The translations under genes and the position numbers were made by a program. From the NCBI GenBank assembly GCA_045539925.1, contig JAZQGH010000124.1, positions 1 to 53,201 of the forward strand: DNA of 53,201 bases, written 5' to 3'. This stretch comes from SFWF01 sp045539925. Its GTDB lineage: Bacteria; Bacillota; Clostridia; Oscillospirales; Acutalibacteraceae. A model generated the notes under the pieces. The model worked only from the letters and a program-made list of their open reading frames with translations. It had not been told where the DNA came from and did not search any database. Of this stretch, positions 24,429 through 32,794 are shown in pieces. Position 1 is the first letter of the stretch, and the number at the start of each line of letters is the position of its first letter.

Positions 24429-24845
24429 ATGGATTTCAGAAAAAAGCTTAAAATCAGACTGTTTGTTGCCATAGGATATATTGTTCTGGGCGTCGTGATG
24501 ACTGTTACATTCAATTTAATAAGAACCGAAAACGAGTTTTTGTCATCCTTCGGTTTCGCTCTGGTTGTAATCGGCATTGCAAATGTCAGAAAATATTTTA
24601 TGATAACCAAAAGCGAAGAAACCATAACAAAACGGGAGATAGCCGAGGCCGACGAGCGCAATATCGCTATTGCAAACAAAGCAAAAAGCGTTTCCTTTAT
24701 TATTTATGTTATACTGGCGTGTGTTTTGGTTATTGTGTTGGAGCTGCTTAACAAAACCCTGTTTTCTACCCTTCTTTCGGGGACGGTTTGCGCTTTGATT
24801 ATAATCTACTGGATAAGCTATTGGATAATACGCAAAAAATCTTAA
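24429..24845 (+). CDS. Small four-helix membrane protein co-transcribed with XRE regulator
   Basis: This 138-residue protein has four predicted membrane helices in two pairs (about 13-30, 40-56, 88-108, 113-133) and a charged middle loop, KSEETITKREIAEADERN. The layout matches the small membrane proteins often found next to XRE regulators in Clostridia (DUF2178-like), but I cannot fix the family. The start ATG lies 3 bases after the regulator stop and is preceded by GAGGAG. The function is unknown. Confidence 0.8.
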   Translation: MDFRKKLKIRLFVAIGYIVLGVVMTVTFNLIRTENEFLSSFGFALVVIGIANVRKYFMITKSEETITKREIAEADERNIAIANKAKSVSFIIYVILACVLVIVLELLNKTLFSTLLSGTVCALIIIYWISYWIIRKKS

Positions 24846-25054
24846 CCCTTTTGTTGCAAATAAATTTATCAAAGCGGATATGGAGATTGCCAAAAACCAA
24901 ATGACAACCGTGAGCCTCCCTTCGAGGAATGCCAATCCCTTTGTAGAGCGTGGCGGAAGCGAAGCGTGAGAAGAGGCAAGTGAATGACGACACAGTGGAT
25001 CGTCAAAGCCGACGAGGAAGCGAGACCCTCGACGCGCCGTAAACTTCGCAAACA
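24846..25054. other. Gene-free stretch with repeat-like fragments
   Basis: No gene is apparent. The stretch contains fragments such as GAGCCTCCCTTCGAGG and CCCTCGACGCGCCGT, the second recurring in part between dnaN and the S4 gene near 37053-37065. It resembles a decayed composite of the window's intergenic repeats. Confidence 0.4.
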
Positions 25055-25080
25055 GCTCCCTTACTCTAAGGGAACCTTTT
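25055..25080 (+). terminator. Intrinsic terminator after the small membrane protein operon
   Basis: TCCCTTA-CTC-TAAGGGA (25057-25073) is followed by ACCTTTTTT and, after a short gap, another T-run. It stands before the next promoter. Confidence 0.65.
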
Positions 25081-25100
25081 TTATGCCTTTTTTTCTCCAC

Positions 25101-25129
25101 TTGAAGCGGGGTGGATTATGTGATATAAT
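25101..25129 (+). promoter_or_regulatory. Promoter of the papain-like hydrolase gene
   Basis: TTGAAG (25101-25106) and TATAAT (25124-25129) have 17-base spacing, about 30 bases before the ATG at 25159 with AAGGAG. Confidence 0.7.
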
Positions 25130-25158
25130 CGGTATGTAATTAAATTCAAGGAGACTTT

Positions 25159-25728
25159 ATGAAATCTGTTTATATATTTCTGACCCGTACCGAAAGTGTT
25201 GTCTCTAAAATAGTGCATTTTTTTACAAAAGACGCTTACACTCATTCTGCCATTGCTTTTGACAGAGAGCTTGTTTACCTTTACAGCTCGGGTAGAAAAA
25301 ACGGTATAAAAATGTTCCCTGCAGGTCCTTGCAGAGAACATCTTGACCGAGGCTTTTATACCCGTGTGGGCAGGACCCCTTGTGCTGTTTATGAGCTTCT
25401 TGTTACCGATGAGGCCTACGAGCGGGCTAAGCTTGAGGTCGAGTGGTTTATGGAGCATCAGGATGAGTTTAAGTTCAGCGCCCTTGGAATAATTGCCTGT
25501 AAATTTGGCATGGCTTGGCAACGAAGAAGCAAATTCTTCTGTTCTCAGTTTGTTGCCGAGATACTTACCCGCAGCGGTGCCGCAAAGCTGCCGAAAATTT
25601 GCTGTCTTATGCGGCCCAGCGACTATATGACACTTGCGAACATTCGCAAGGTTTTTGAGGGTGATATAGGAGAAATAGCCGATTGGAAGGCCACCCGCGA
25701 AGACATCCCAATAAAGGTAAATGCATAA
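25159..25728 (+). CDS. YiiX/YebB-type permuted NlpC/P60-like cysteine hydrolase
   Basis: This 189-residue protein resembles the permuted papain-fold NlpC/P60 group (YiiX/YaeF-like). In this fold the His comes before the Cys. Here His29 lies in YTHSAIAF and Cys128 in FFCSQFVAEIL, with the typical hydrophobic stretch around each. There is no signal peptide or membrane helix, so it is probably cytoplasmic or non-classically located. Members are thought to cleave lipid- or peptide-type amide bonds; the substrate is unknown. It is a single gene with its own promoter and a terminator shared with the convergent ECF gene. Confidence 0.8.
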   Translation: MKSVYIFLTRTESVVSKIVHFFTKDAYTHSAIAFDRELVYLYSSGRKNGIKMFPAGPCREHLDRGFYTRVGRTPCAVYELLVTDEAYERAKLEVEWFMEHQDEFKFSALGIIACKFGMAWQRRSKFFCSQFVAEILTRSGAAKLPKICCLMRPSDYMTLANIRKVFEGDIGEIADWKATREDIPIKVNA

Positions 25729-25740
25729 CAAAAAATTAAG

Positions 25741-25771
25741 GGCTGTCTCACTTTATATCAGTGAGACAGCC
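25741..25771. terminator. Bidirectional terminator between hydrolase and ECF genes
   Basis: GGCTGTCTCAC pairs with GTGAGACAGCC around a 9-base loop. An A-rich stretch on one side and a T-rich stretch on the other allow use by both convergent genes. Confidence 0.75.
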
Positions 25772-25779
25772 CCGATTTT

Positions 25780-26379
25780 CTATTTAAGTGCTTTTGAAAG
25801 TGCCTTGGAGACTGGGAGTGCAAGTAAAAAACCTGCTACTATCTCCACAAGTCCGTTAATGCCCACAAAGAGGAGCACAAAGGAAACTACACTTGTGCTG
25901 CCGAGCGTTTGTGCAAAGCCCTGAATATATTCCGAGCCGTAGAAGAAAATGCACAAGGCAGACATAAAGAAAAGAGTGTTGAGTACAGGTGCCAGAATAG
26001 AGCCTACCGCCATTGACACAAGGCGGGTCTTATCCCGAAGCACCTTACCAATACCCTTTGCGGCAAGTCCCGAAAGCCAGCCAGCGAGAATTCGCGTGGG
26101 TATGCAGATAATGGCGGTGTAAACAAAGTTCATTCCCAAAAGTGCCGCCCCGAAAGGAGAATATCCAAAGCACTGTATAAAGCTGACTATTCCGAACACC
26201 CCGCCGAGCACCGCGCCCGAAGCAGGTCCGTAAAGACAGGCGCCTATAGCCACAGGCACCATCGACAGGGTTATCTCCAGCCCTAAGGTGCGGATAGGCA
26301 GAAAGGAAATAATGCAGATAACGGCTGAAAGCAGTCCGTTTACCGCAAGTCTGCGGATTTTTTCTGTTTGATTTGACAT
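25780..26379 (-). CDS. ECF transporter S component, probably for pantothenate
   Basis: This is the substrate-binding membrane subunit of an energy-coupling-factor vitamin importer, with 199 residues and about six helices. The start at 26379 is preceded by GGAGG and gives MSNQTEKIRRLAVNGLLSAV, the usual RRLxxxxLLxAV opening. Conserved small-residue stretches (GPASGAVLGGVFG about 62-74; FGAALLGMNF about 85-94) fit the S-component fold. It uses a shared EcfAA'T module encoded elsewhere. It lies 88 bases downstream of coaX on the same strand, so uptake of pantothenate for that kinase is the natural guess. Riboflavin or another vitamin cannot be excluded from sequence alone. Confidence 0.8.
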   Translation of the reverse strand: MSNQTEKIRRLAVNGLLSAVICIISFLPIRTLGLEITLSMVPVAIGACLYGPASGAVLGGVFGIVSFIQCFGYSPFGAALLGMNFVYTAIICIPTRILAGWLSGLAAKGIGKVLRDKTRLVSMAVGSILAPVLNTLFFMSALCIFFYGSEYIQGFAQTLGSTSVVSFVLLFVGINGLVEIVAGFLLALPVSKALSKALK

Positions 26380-26467
26380 AATTTTTACCTCCGATACTGC
26401 TCCCTTTGGGATGCAGTTCAAAAATTTATCAGAATTGCCCCGTTTCCTAAGACAATCAAGATACATA

Positions 26468-27232
26468 TTATGTGTTTTTCTCGTAGATGAGGCGAAGCCC
26501 CTCTAAAAGAAGGTTTTCGTTATATATAATATCGTTTTTACAGAAGACTATGATATCTTTTGAAAGTCCGCCTGTAGCGACCACCGTAGCTGTTTCGCCA
26601 AGCTCCTCTTCAATGCGGTCAATAAGGCCGTCGAGCATAGCAGCTGTGCCGAGAACGATGCCCGATTGCATACAGTCGACAGTGTTCTTACCGATGACCG
26701 ATTTAGGGCTTGTGACCCCAATGGCGGGAAGTGCCGCAGTGCCCTCTGCAAGAGCACGCATTGTCATACGGACACCCGCACCGATTGTGCCTCCTAAAAA
26801 TGCACCGTTTTTGTCAAGCACCGAAATTGTAGTGGCGGTACCCATATCAATTACTATACAGGGCATTGTGTATTCGTGAAGAGCCCCTACCGCACCAGCC
26901 GCAAGGTCTGCGCCAAGCTGAGCGGGATTGTCTATCTTGATGTTAAGTCCTGTTTTAACACCCGGTCCAAGCATTAGGGGAACAGTGTCGCAAAGCAAAG
27001 CCGCCGCCGCACTTACCGATGCACCTACCGCAGGTACAACCGAGGAAATTATACAGTCCTCAACCTCGCTTACCTCCTCGCCGTGAAGAGCCAGAACATC
27101 CTTAATGTCTATGGCGTACTCATCGGCGGTTTTGCGAGTGTCGGTAGAAAGACGGGCAGTAAGTTTGAGCACCTCATCACAGAAAAGACCCAGCGTTATA
27201 TTTGTGTTTCCGATATCTATTGCAAGTAGCAT
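26468..27232 (-). CDS. coaX: Type III pantothenate kinase
   Basis: This enzyme phosphorylates pantothenate, the first step of coenzyme A synthesis. The protein has 254 residues, the usual length. The ASKHA-fold motifs are clear: DIGNTNITLGLF (residues 5-16) as phosphate-1 loop, GADLAAGAVGA (about 107-117), IDMGTATTISVLD (about 127-139) as phosphate-2 motif and VVATGGLSKDI (about 218-228). Its own promoter lies upstream. The ECF gene downstream would supply its substrate. Confidence 0.95.
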   Translation of the reverse strand: MLLAIDIGNTNITLGLFCDEVLKLTARLSTDTRKTADEYAIDIKDVLALHGEEVSEVEDCIISSVVPAVGASVSAAAALLCDTVPLMLGPGVKTGLNIKIDNPAQLGADLAAGAVGALHEYTMPCIVIDMGTATTISVLDKNGAFLGGTIGAGVRMTMRALAEGTAALPAIGVTSPKSVIGKNTVDCMQSGIVLGTAAMLDGLIDRIEEELGETATVVATGGLSKDIIVFCKNDIIYNENLLLEGLRLIYEKNT

Positions 27233-27257
27233 AAAATCACCTCAAAAATATATTAGT

Positions 27258-27300
27258 AGGTGTTACACCTGTATTATAACCTATTTTATAAATTTGTAAA
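27258..27300 (-). promoter_or_regulatory. coaX promoter with 13-bp palindrome
   Basis: On the minus strand the -35 is TTTACA (27300-27295) and the -10 is TATAAT (27278-27273), 16 bases apart. Just downstream, at the likely start site, is the palindrome AGGTGTTACACCT (27258-27270), a candidate repressor site. I cannot name the regulator. Confidence 0.65.
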
Positions 27301-27319
27301 GTTTTATTTGTTTTAGATG

Positions 27320-27348
27320 TTTACAAAAAATTCACCGACGGTTATAAT
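27320..27348 (+). promoter_or_regulatory. htpG promoter
   Basis: TTTACA (27320-27325) and TATAAT (27343-27348) have 17-base spacing; transcription would start near 27355, leaving a leader of about 75 bases. No CIRCE or CtsR-type repeat is visible. Confidence 0.7.
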
Positions 27349-27430
27349 ATTTAGTGGTATATTTAGACAACATCGTAACCAACCCGCTTTTGTGGGATGA
27401 AAATAAAACAGTTTAAAGAAGGAATTAAAA

Positions 27431-29326
27431 ATGGCAAAAAGACAGTTTAAGGCGGAGTCTAAAAGACTTCTTGACCTGATGATCAACTCTATCTACACCA
27501 ACAAGGAGATTTTTCTGCGTGAGATAATCTCCAACGCAAACGACGCGATAGATAAGCTTTATTATCTCTCACTCACCGACGAGGCAGCCAGAGGAAAATG
27601 CTCGGATTTTTCTATCCGCGTAGAGTTCGATAAGGATGCCCGTACCGTAACCGTATCTGATAACGGTATCGGTATGACCGAGGAGGAGCTTACCGACAAC
27701 CTAGGCACCATTGCCCGTTCAGGCTCTCTTGCCTTTAAGGAGAATATGACCGCCGAGGACGAGGAAAAGGCGGCAAACATCATCGGTCAGTTCGGTGTGG
27801 GCTTTTATTCTGCATTTATGGTTGCCGACAAGGTGACCGTTACCACCCTTTCCTATAAATCCGACAAGGCATTCAGATGGGTGTCAAACGGTATCGACGG
27901 CTACACCGTTACCGAATGCGAAAAGGATAGCGTGGGCACCACTATCGAAATGCACCTTAAAGAAGATACCGAGGAGTTCAAATTCAGCGAATTTTTAGAC
28001 GAATACCGCCTTAAAAACCTTATTAAGACCTATTCAGACTATATCCGCCATCCCATAAAAATGGAGGTGACAAAGTATAAAGAAGAGGGAGAAGGGGAGG
28101 ATAAAAAGAGCGTCCCCTACACCGAAGAGGACACTGTAAACTCTATGATTCCCCTCTGGCAGAAGAGCAAAAACGATGTTACCGAAGAGGAGCTCAAATC
28201 CTTCTATAAAGACACTTTTTATGATTTTGAAGAGCCGATTCTTTCGGTTCATACCTCTACCGAGGGTCTTGTTTCCTATAAATCTCTGCTTTTCGTACCC
28301 TCGGTACTCCCCTATGACTACTACACCAAGGATTTTCAGAAGGGGCTTAAGCTCTATTCCTCTGGTGTGCTTATTATGGACAAGTGCGAGGACCTTTTGC
28401 CCGACCATTTCCGTTTTGTAAAGGGTGTTGTGGACAGTGAGGACCTCTCCCTTAACATCTCCCGCGAGATGCTTCAGCAGACAAGTCAGCTTAAAACCAT
28501 TGCAGGCAGTATTGAAAAGAAGATAAAATCCGAGCTTAAGAAACTGCTCACAAACGACCGCGAAAAATTTGAAAAGTTCTTCTCTGTTTTCGGTCTTCAG
28601 CTTAAATACGGCATTGTTTCCGACTACGGAATGAACAAGGACAAGCTCAAAGACCTGCTCCTTTTCCGCAGTCTTAAGGAAGATAAAATGATAACCATTT
28701 CAGAGTACATCTCCGCAATGGGTGAAGACCAGAAGCACATCTATTACGCCTGCGGTGAGACCGTCGCAAAGATTGGCGCACTGCCTCAGGTTGAGCTTGT
28801 GCGCGACAAGGGTTACGATATGCTTATGCTCACCGACGAGGTGGATGAGTTTGTTATGCAGACCCTCCGCGCAGAGGGAGAAAAGGACTACTGCTCCATA
28901 AACTCCGAAAATGCCGACCTGCTTGATAGTGCCGACGAGGAAAAGGCAAAAACCGCCGAAGAGGAAAATAAGGAAATGCTCGATTTCCTTAAATCCTCCC
29001 TGAACGGTAAGGCTGCAGAGGTAATCATCTCCAAAAAGCTAAAAAGCCACCCTGTATGTCTCAGCACAACAGGTCCTGTCACCTTAGAGATGGAAAAATA
29101 TTTTGCACAGATACCGGGTGACGAGGAGCAAAAGCCCAAGGCTCAGCGTGTTTTAGAGCTTAATGCCTCCCACAGCGTTTTCTCAAAGCTTAAGGAGCTT
29201 TATGTCACCGACAAGGACAGAGCAGGAAAGCTTTGTAATATCCTCTTTGCTCAGGCAACACTTATCGCAGGGCTCCCAATCGACGACCCCGCCGCCTACA
29301 CCGAGCTTGTGTGCGAATTGCTGTAA
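27431..29326 (+). CDS. htpG: Molecular chaperone HtpG (Hsp90)
   Basis: This is an ATP-dependent cytosolic chaperone of the Hsp90 family. It has 631 residues, typical for bacteria. The GHKL ATPase motifs are present: EIISNANDAIDKL (31-43) with the catalytic Glu, VSDNGIGMTEEEL (about 75-87) and IGQFGVGFYSAF (about 117-128). The middle domain carries SREMLQQTSQLKTI (about 344-357). It is a single gene with its own promoter, away from the CIRCE operon, as is common in Bacillota. A weak GC hairpin (around 29333-29354) follows the stop without a T-run. Confidence 0.97.
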   Translation: MAKRQFKAESKRLLDLMINSIYTNKEIFLREIISNANDAIDKLYYLSLTDEAARGKCSDFSIRVEFDKDARTVTVSDNGIGMTEEELTDNLGTIARSGSLAFKENMTAEDEEKAANIIGQFGVGFYSAFMVADKVTVTTLSYKSDKAFRWVSNGIDGYTVTECEKDSVGTTIEMHLKEDTEEFKFSEFLDEYRLKNLIKTYSDYIRHPIKMEVTKYKEEGEGEDKKSVPYTEEDTVNSMIPLWQKSKNDVTEEELKSFYKDTFYDFEEPILSVHTSTEGLVSYKSLLFVPSVLPYDYYTKDFQKGLKLYSSGVLIMDKCEDLLPDHFRFVKGVVDSEDLSLNISREMLQQTSQLKTIAGSIEKKIKSELKKLLTNDREKFEKFFSVFGLQLKYGIVSDYGMNKDKLKDLLLFRSLKEDKMITISEYISAMGEDQKHIYYACGETVAKIGALPQVELVRDKGYDMLMLTDEVDEFVMQTLRAEGEKDYCSINSENADLLDSADEEKAKTAEEENKEMLDFLKSSLNGKAAEVIISKKLKSHPVCLSTTGPVTLEMEKYFAQIPGDEEQKPKAQRVLELNASHSVFSKLKELYVTDKDRAGKLCNILFAQATLIAGLPIDDPAAYTELVCELL

Positions 29327-29375
29327 AAATAATGCTCCCCCCAGTAAAGGGAGGCTAAGCCCTGAAAAATTTTTC

Positions 29376-29404
29376 TTTACTTTTTAAGACCTTTGTGATA
29401 TACT
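29376..29404 (+). promoter_or_regulatory. rpsO promoter
   Basis: TTTACT (29376-29381) and TATACT (29399-29404) have 17-base spacing. The leader would be about 100 bases and contains foldable pieces (AGGCTTTGGGTGACTGCCT; CCTCTATGAGG at 29440-29450). S15 represses its own synthesis through leader RNA in many bacteria, so this leader is a candidate, not a proven, S15 site. Confidence 0.6.
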
Positions 29405-29509
29405 ACTATGGCTACCGTTTACAAGGCTTTGGGTGACTGCCTCTATGAGGACCACCTTTGACCTATTGCTTTGTTTTCGGCGTACAAAATTTTAAATGAG
29501 GTGAAACAA

Positions 29510-29773
29510 ATGACAGTAGAGCAGAAGCAGGCTATTATTGCTGAGTATGCTACCCACGAGGGAGACACAGGTTCCCCCGAGGTACAGATTGCCCTTCTCA
29601 CCACCCGTATCAACGAGCTCACCGAGCATCTTAAGGTACACAAGAAGGACCATCACTCCCGCCGCGGACTTCTTAAAATGGTTGGTCACAGACGTAACCT
29701 TCTCGCTTACCTTACCAAGGTAGACATTGAGCGTTACCGTGCAATCATTAAGCGTCTCGGAATCCGTAAGTAA
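29510..29773 (+). CDS. rpsO: 30S ribosomal protein S15
   Basis: S15 is a primary 16S rRNA binder that organises the central domain of the small subunit. The start at 29510 (after GAGGTG) gives 87 residues, the exact family length; an upstream in-frame ATG at 29471 would add 13 non-conserved residues. Family stretches are HEGDTGSPEVQIALLTTRI (14-32) and HLKVHKKDHHSRRGLLKMV (38-56), which hold the rRNA-binding residues. It is followed by its own terminator and then pnp, the classic rpsO-pnp neighbourhood. Confidence 0.98.
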   Translation: MTVEQKQAIIAEYATHEGDTGSPEVQIALLTTRINELTEHLKVHKKDHHSRRGLLKMVGHRRNLLAYLTKVDIERYRAIIKRLGIRK

Positions 29774-29785
29774 TTATGGAAAAAG

Positions 29786-29826
29786 GCAGACCGTGAAGTC
29801 TTTCGCGGTCTGCTTGATTGTTTTTT
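29786..29826 (+). terminator. Intrinsic terminator between rpsO and pnp
   Basis: GCAGACCGTGAA (29786-29797) pairs with TTCGCGGTCTGC (29802-29813) around a GTCT loop, followed by TTGATTGTTTTTT. In E. coli the matching terminator is partly read through into pnp, and the same is plausible here. Confidence 0.85.
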
Positions 29827-29938
29827 AAACCATTGGGTTGTTGCGTGTAAAGCGGTAAATCGAGTGTCAAATTTCCTTTGGCATTGGCTTTATTGCTTAA
29901 CCGTGACACCCCGAAAAAATATATTTTGGAGGTTCATT

Positions 29939-32116
29939 ATGTACGAAAATTTCAAAGTTTTTGAAACCGAATTTGCCGGTCGTCCCTTAAAGGTTGAAAC
30001 CGGTAAAATGGGTCAGCTTGCAAACGGCTCCTGCCTTATCCGCTACGGCGAAACCAGCGTTTTCTGCGCAGCAACCGCATCTGCAAAGCCCCGTGACGGA
30101 ATCGATTTTCTTCCCCTTTCTGTAGATTTTGAAGAAAAGCTTTATTCCGTAGGCCGTATCCCCGGCTCCTTTACCCGTCGTGAGGGTAAGCCCTCTGACA
30201 AGGCTATCCTTGCATCCCGCGTTATCGACAGACCCGTTCGTCCTCTCTTCCCCAAGGATATGAGAAACGACGTATCCCTTGTCTGCACCGTTATGTCGGT
30301 AGACCCCGACTGCTCTCCCGAAATCACCGCTATGATAGGCGCATCTATTGCACTTTCCATTTCGGATATTCCTTGGGAAGGACCTATCTCGGGTATTTCC
30401 GTAGGTCTTGTTGACGGTCAGATCGTATTAAACCCCACCGCTGAGCAACAGACAAAGAACGACCTTCAGCTTACCGTTTCCTCTACAAGCGACCTTGTTG
30501 CTATGATTGAAGCAGGTGCTAACGAAGTTCCCGACGATGTTATGTTCGACGCTATTATGACAGGACACAGAGAGAACCAGAAGATAGTTGATTTCATCAA
30601 CTCAATAGTTGCTGAAATCGGTAAAGAGAAATTCACCTTCGAATCCTCTAACCCCGACACCGAAATGTTCGAGGCTATTAAAGAGTTTGCTATCGACGAC
30701 GTTAAGTTCGCTCTTGATACCGACGATAAGACCGTTCGCGATGAGAGAATGCTCCCCATCTACGACAAGGTTCACGCTAAGTTCGACGAAATCTATCCCG
30801 AGCAGGAGCTCAAGATTGACGACTGTATGTACAAGCTTCAGAAGTTTGTTGTACGCCGTTGGCTCCTTGACGAGGGCAAGCGTGTAGACGGACGCGGAAT
30901 CGACGATATTCGTCCTCTCCACAGCGAGGTTGGTCTTCTTCCCCGCGTACACGGTTCGGGTCTCTTCTCCAGAGGACAGACTCAGGTTCTCACCATTGCA
31001 ACCTTAGGCTCTATCCGCGACAGTCAGCTTTTAGACGGTATCGACAGCGAGACCGAAAAGAGATATATCCACCACTATAATATGCCCTCCTACTCGGTAG
31101 GCGAGACCAAGCCCTCCAGAGGCCCCGGCCGTCGTGAGGTAGGTCACGGTGCTCTTGCAGAACGTGCTCTCGTTCCCGTAATTCCCTCTGCTGAGGAATT
31201 CCCCTACACCATCCGCCTTGTTTCTGAGGTTTTATCCTCTAACGGCTCTACCTCTCAGGGCTCTATCTGCGGCAGCACCCTTGCACTTATGGATGCAGGT
31301 GTTCCGATTAAGGCGCCCGTTGCAGGTATCTCCTGCGGACTTATCACCGAGGGTGACCGCTGGATGACAATGGTAGACATTCAGGGTCTTGAAGATTTCC
31401 ACGGCGATATGGACTTCAAGGTAGCAGGTACTAAAGAAGGTATCACCGCTATTCAGATGGACCTTAAGGTTCACGGTCTTACCCCCGAAATCATTAAAGA
31501 GGCACTCGCTAAGACCCACAAGGCAAGAAATTACATCCTCGACGAGGTTATGCTCAAGGCTATCTCAGAGCCCAGAGCTGAAGTTTCCAAGTATGCTCCC
31601 AAGATGATTTCCACCGTTATCCACCCCGACAAGATCCGCGAGGTTATCGGCTCGGGCGGAAAGGTTATCCAGAAGATTCAGGCAGACTGCGAGTGTAAGA
31701 TTGACATCGACGATGACGGAAAGGTATTCATCACCGCTATCGACGCAGAGAAGGCTCAGCGCGCTCTTATGATTGTTGAGACCATCGCTAACGACCCCGA
31801 AATCGGCGCAATCTACCGCGGAAAGGTTACCCGTCTTATGACCTTCGGCGCATTCGTTGAGATTGCCCCAGGTAAGGAAGGTCTTGTTCACATTTCCAAG
31901 CTCGACGTCAAGCGCACCGAAAAGGTTGAGGACGTTGTTGCTATAGGGGATGAGATAATCGTTAAGGTTACCGAAATCGACGATCAGGGCAGAATCAATC
32001 TCTCCAGAAGAGATGCTCTTGTTGAAATCGAGGGCGCAACTATAGAAGACGACGGCGCAGAAGAGACCGACAGAAAACCCAGAAGACCCCGTCAGGGCTT
32101 CCGCAATAAGAAATAA
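29939..32116 (+). CDS. pnp: Polyribonucleotide nucleotidyltransferase (PNPase)
   Basis: This is a phosphorolytic 3'-5' exoribonuclease of RNA decay, a trimer in the cytosol. I chose the ATG at 29939, after TGGAGG, because the protein then begins MYENFKVFETEFAGRPLKVE, where the family begins; length is 725 residues. Two RNase PH domains (about 10-230 and 310-540) flank a helical domain. The active core includes FSRGQTQ (about 350) and YNMPSYSVGE (about 380). A KH domain follows with VIGSGGKVIQ (about 565), then an S1 domain (RGKVTRLMTFGAFVEIAPGKEGLVHISKL, about 628-656) and a charged tail. Confidence 0.97.
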   Translation: MYENFKVFETEFAGRPLKVETGKMGQLANGSCLIRYGETSVFCAATASAKPRDGIDFLPLSVDFEEKLYSVGRIPGSFTRREGKPSDKAILASRVIDRPVRPLFPKDMRNDVSLVCTVMSVDPDCSPEITAMIGASIALSISDIPWEGPISGISVGLVDGQIVLNPTAEQQTKNDLQLTVSSTSDLVAMIEAGANEVPDDVMFDAIMTGHRENQKIVDFINSIVAEIGKEKFTFESSNPDTEMFEAIKEFAIDDVKFALDTDDKTVRDERMLPIYDKVHAKFDEIYPEQELKIDDCMYKLQKFVVRRWLLDEGKRVDGRGIDDIRPLHSEVGLLPRVHGSGLFSRGQTQVLTIATLGSIRDSQLLDGIDSETEKRYIHHYNMPSYSVGETKPSRGPGRREVGHGALAERALVPVIPSAEEFPYTIRLVSEVLSSNGSTSQGSICGSTLALMDAGVPIKAPVAGISCGLITEGDRWMTMVDIQGLEDFHGDMDFKVAGTKEGITAIQMDLKVHGLTPEIIKEALAKTHKARNYILDEVMLKAISEPRAEVSKYAPKMISTVIHPDKIREVIGSGGKVIQKIQADCECKIDIDDDGKVFITAIDAEKAQRALMIVETIANDPEIGAIYRGKVTRLMTFGAFVEIAPGKEGLVHISKLDVKRTEKVEDVVAIGDEIIVKVTEIDDQGRINLSRRDALVEIEGATIEDDGAEETDRKPRRPRQGFRNKK

Positions 32117-32121
32117 GACAA

Positions 32122-32153
32122 AAACCGTGGCGGTCAAACCGTCACGGTTTTTC
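32122..32153 (+). terminator. Intrinsic terminator after pnp
   Basis: A 12-bp stem AAACCGTGGCGG/CCGTCACGGTTT with a TCAAA loop is followed by TTC and T-rich DNA, starting 6 bases past the pnp stop. Confidence 0.85.
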
Positions 32154-32282
32154 TTTGAACAGCACTGTTTAGCAGTTTTTTGTAAAAACCTGTTAAAGAG
32201 AAAATTTTATAGAGAATTTACCAAAAACTTAGCCGAAAAAATGTAGATTTTGCTTTGTTTTTAGTTGTTTTGTTGCTTTTTG

Positions 32283-32312
32283 TTGACAGTCTCTGTCCTG
32301 CTATGATATACT
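32283..32312 (+). promoter_or_regulatory. Promoter of the zinc-ribbon TM2 gene
   Basis: TTGACA (32283-32288) and TATACT (32307-32312) are 18 bases apart, and a GGAGGAG ribosome site precedes the ATG at 32346. Confidence 0.7.
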
Positions 32313-32345
32313 TATTAAAAATTAAAACATAAGGAGGAGTTATCC

Positions 32346-32732
32346 ATGTTTTGTAAAAATTGCGGTAAAGAAATGAACGATAATCAGGCTGTCTGCATCG
32401 AATGCGGCGTTAAGACCGGTGACGGTAACAAGTTCTGCGCAAACTGCGGTCAGCCCGTAGCCGAAAATGCAGAGGTTTGCCTCTCCTGCGGTGTTGCTGT
32501 TAAAAAGGCTGCAGCAGGTAACCTCGGCGGACAGGATAAAATCGTTATGATCCTCATCTGTCTCTTCCTCGGCGGTCTCGGTATCCATAACTTTATGATG
32601 GGCGAAACCAAGAAGGGCGTTTTCAAGATCATTATGTCCTTCCTTTGCGGAATCGGCGGAATCCTTGCTCTTATCGACCTTATCAAGATCGCTATGAACA
32701 AGTACGAAGTAAACCCCGACAAGCTTATCTAA
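32346..32732 (+). CDS. Zinc-ribbon and TM2-domain membrane protein
   Basis: The 128 residues hold two four-Cys zinc ribbons in the N-terminal half, CKNCG...CIECG (residues 3-21) and CANCG...CLSCG (about 33-50). A TM2 domain follows: two hydrophobic segments around LICLFLGGLGIHNFMMGE (about 73-90) and IIMSFLCGIGGILALIDLI (about 97-115), with the family's G-x-H-x-F turn. The ribbons should be cytoplasmic. Proteins of this build are common in gut Clostridia; their role is unknown. It is a single gene with a strong promoter and terminator. Confidence 0.9.
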   Translation: MFCKNCGKEMNDNQAVCIECGVKTGDGNKFCANCGQPVAENAEVCLSCGVAVKKAAAGNLGGQDKIVMILICLFLGGLGIHNFMMGETKKGVFKIIMSFLCGIGGILALIDLIKIAMNKYEVNPDKLI

Positions 32733-32749
32733 TTTCTAAGAAACAAAAA

Positions 32750-32783
32750 AATCCCGAAAGACATCAGTCTTTCGGGATTTTTT
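32750..32783. terminator. Bidirectional terminator between TM2 and lipoprotein genes
   Basis: AATCCCGAAAGAC pairs with GTCTTTCGGGATT around ATCA, with A-run and T-run flanks. It serves both convergent genes. Confidence 0.9.
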
Positions 32784-32794
32784 ATTTGCTGTTT

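Noticed and set aside
29405..29509. Riboswitch in the rpsO leader
   Set aside because: Only small hairpins are visible and no known riboswitch core can be matched; an S15 autoregulatory site is more plausible but unproven.
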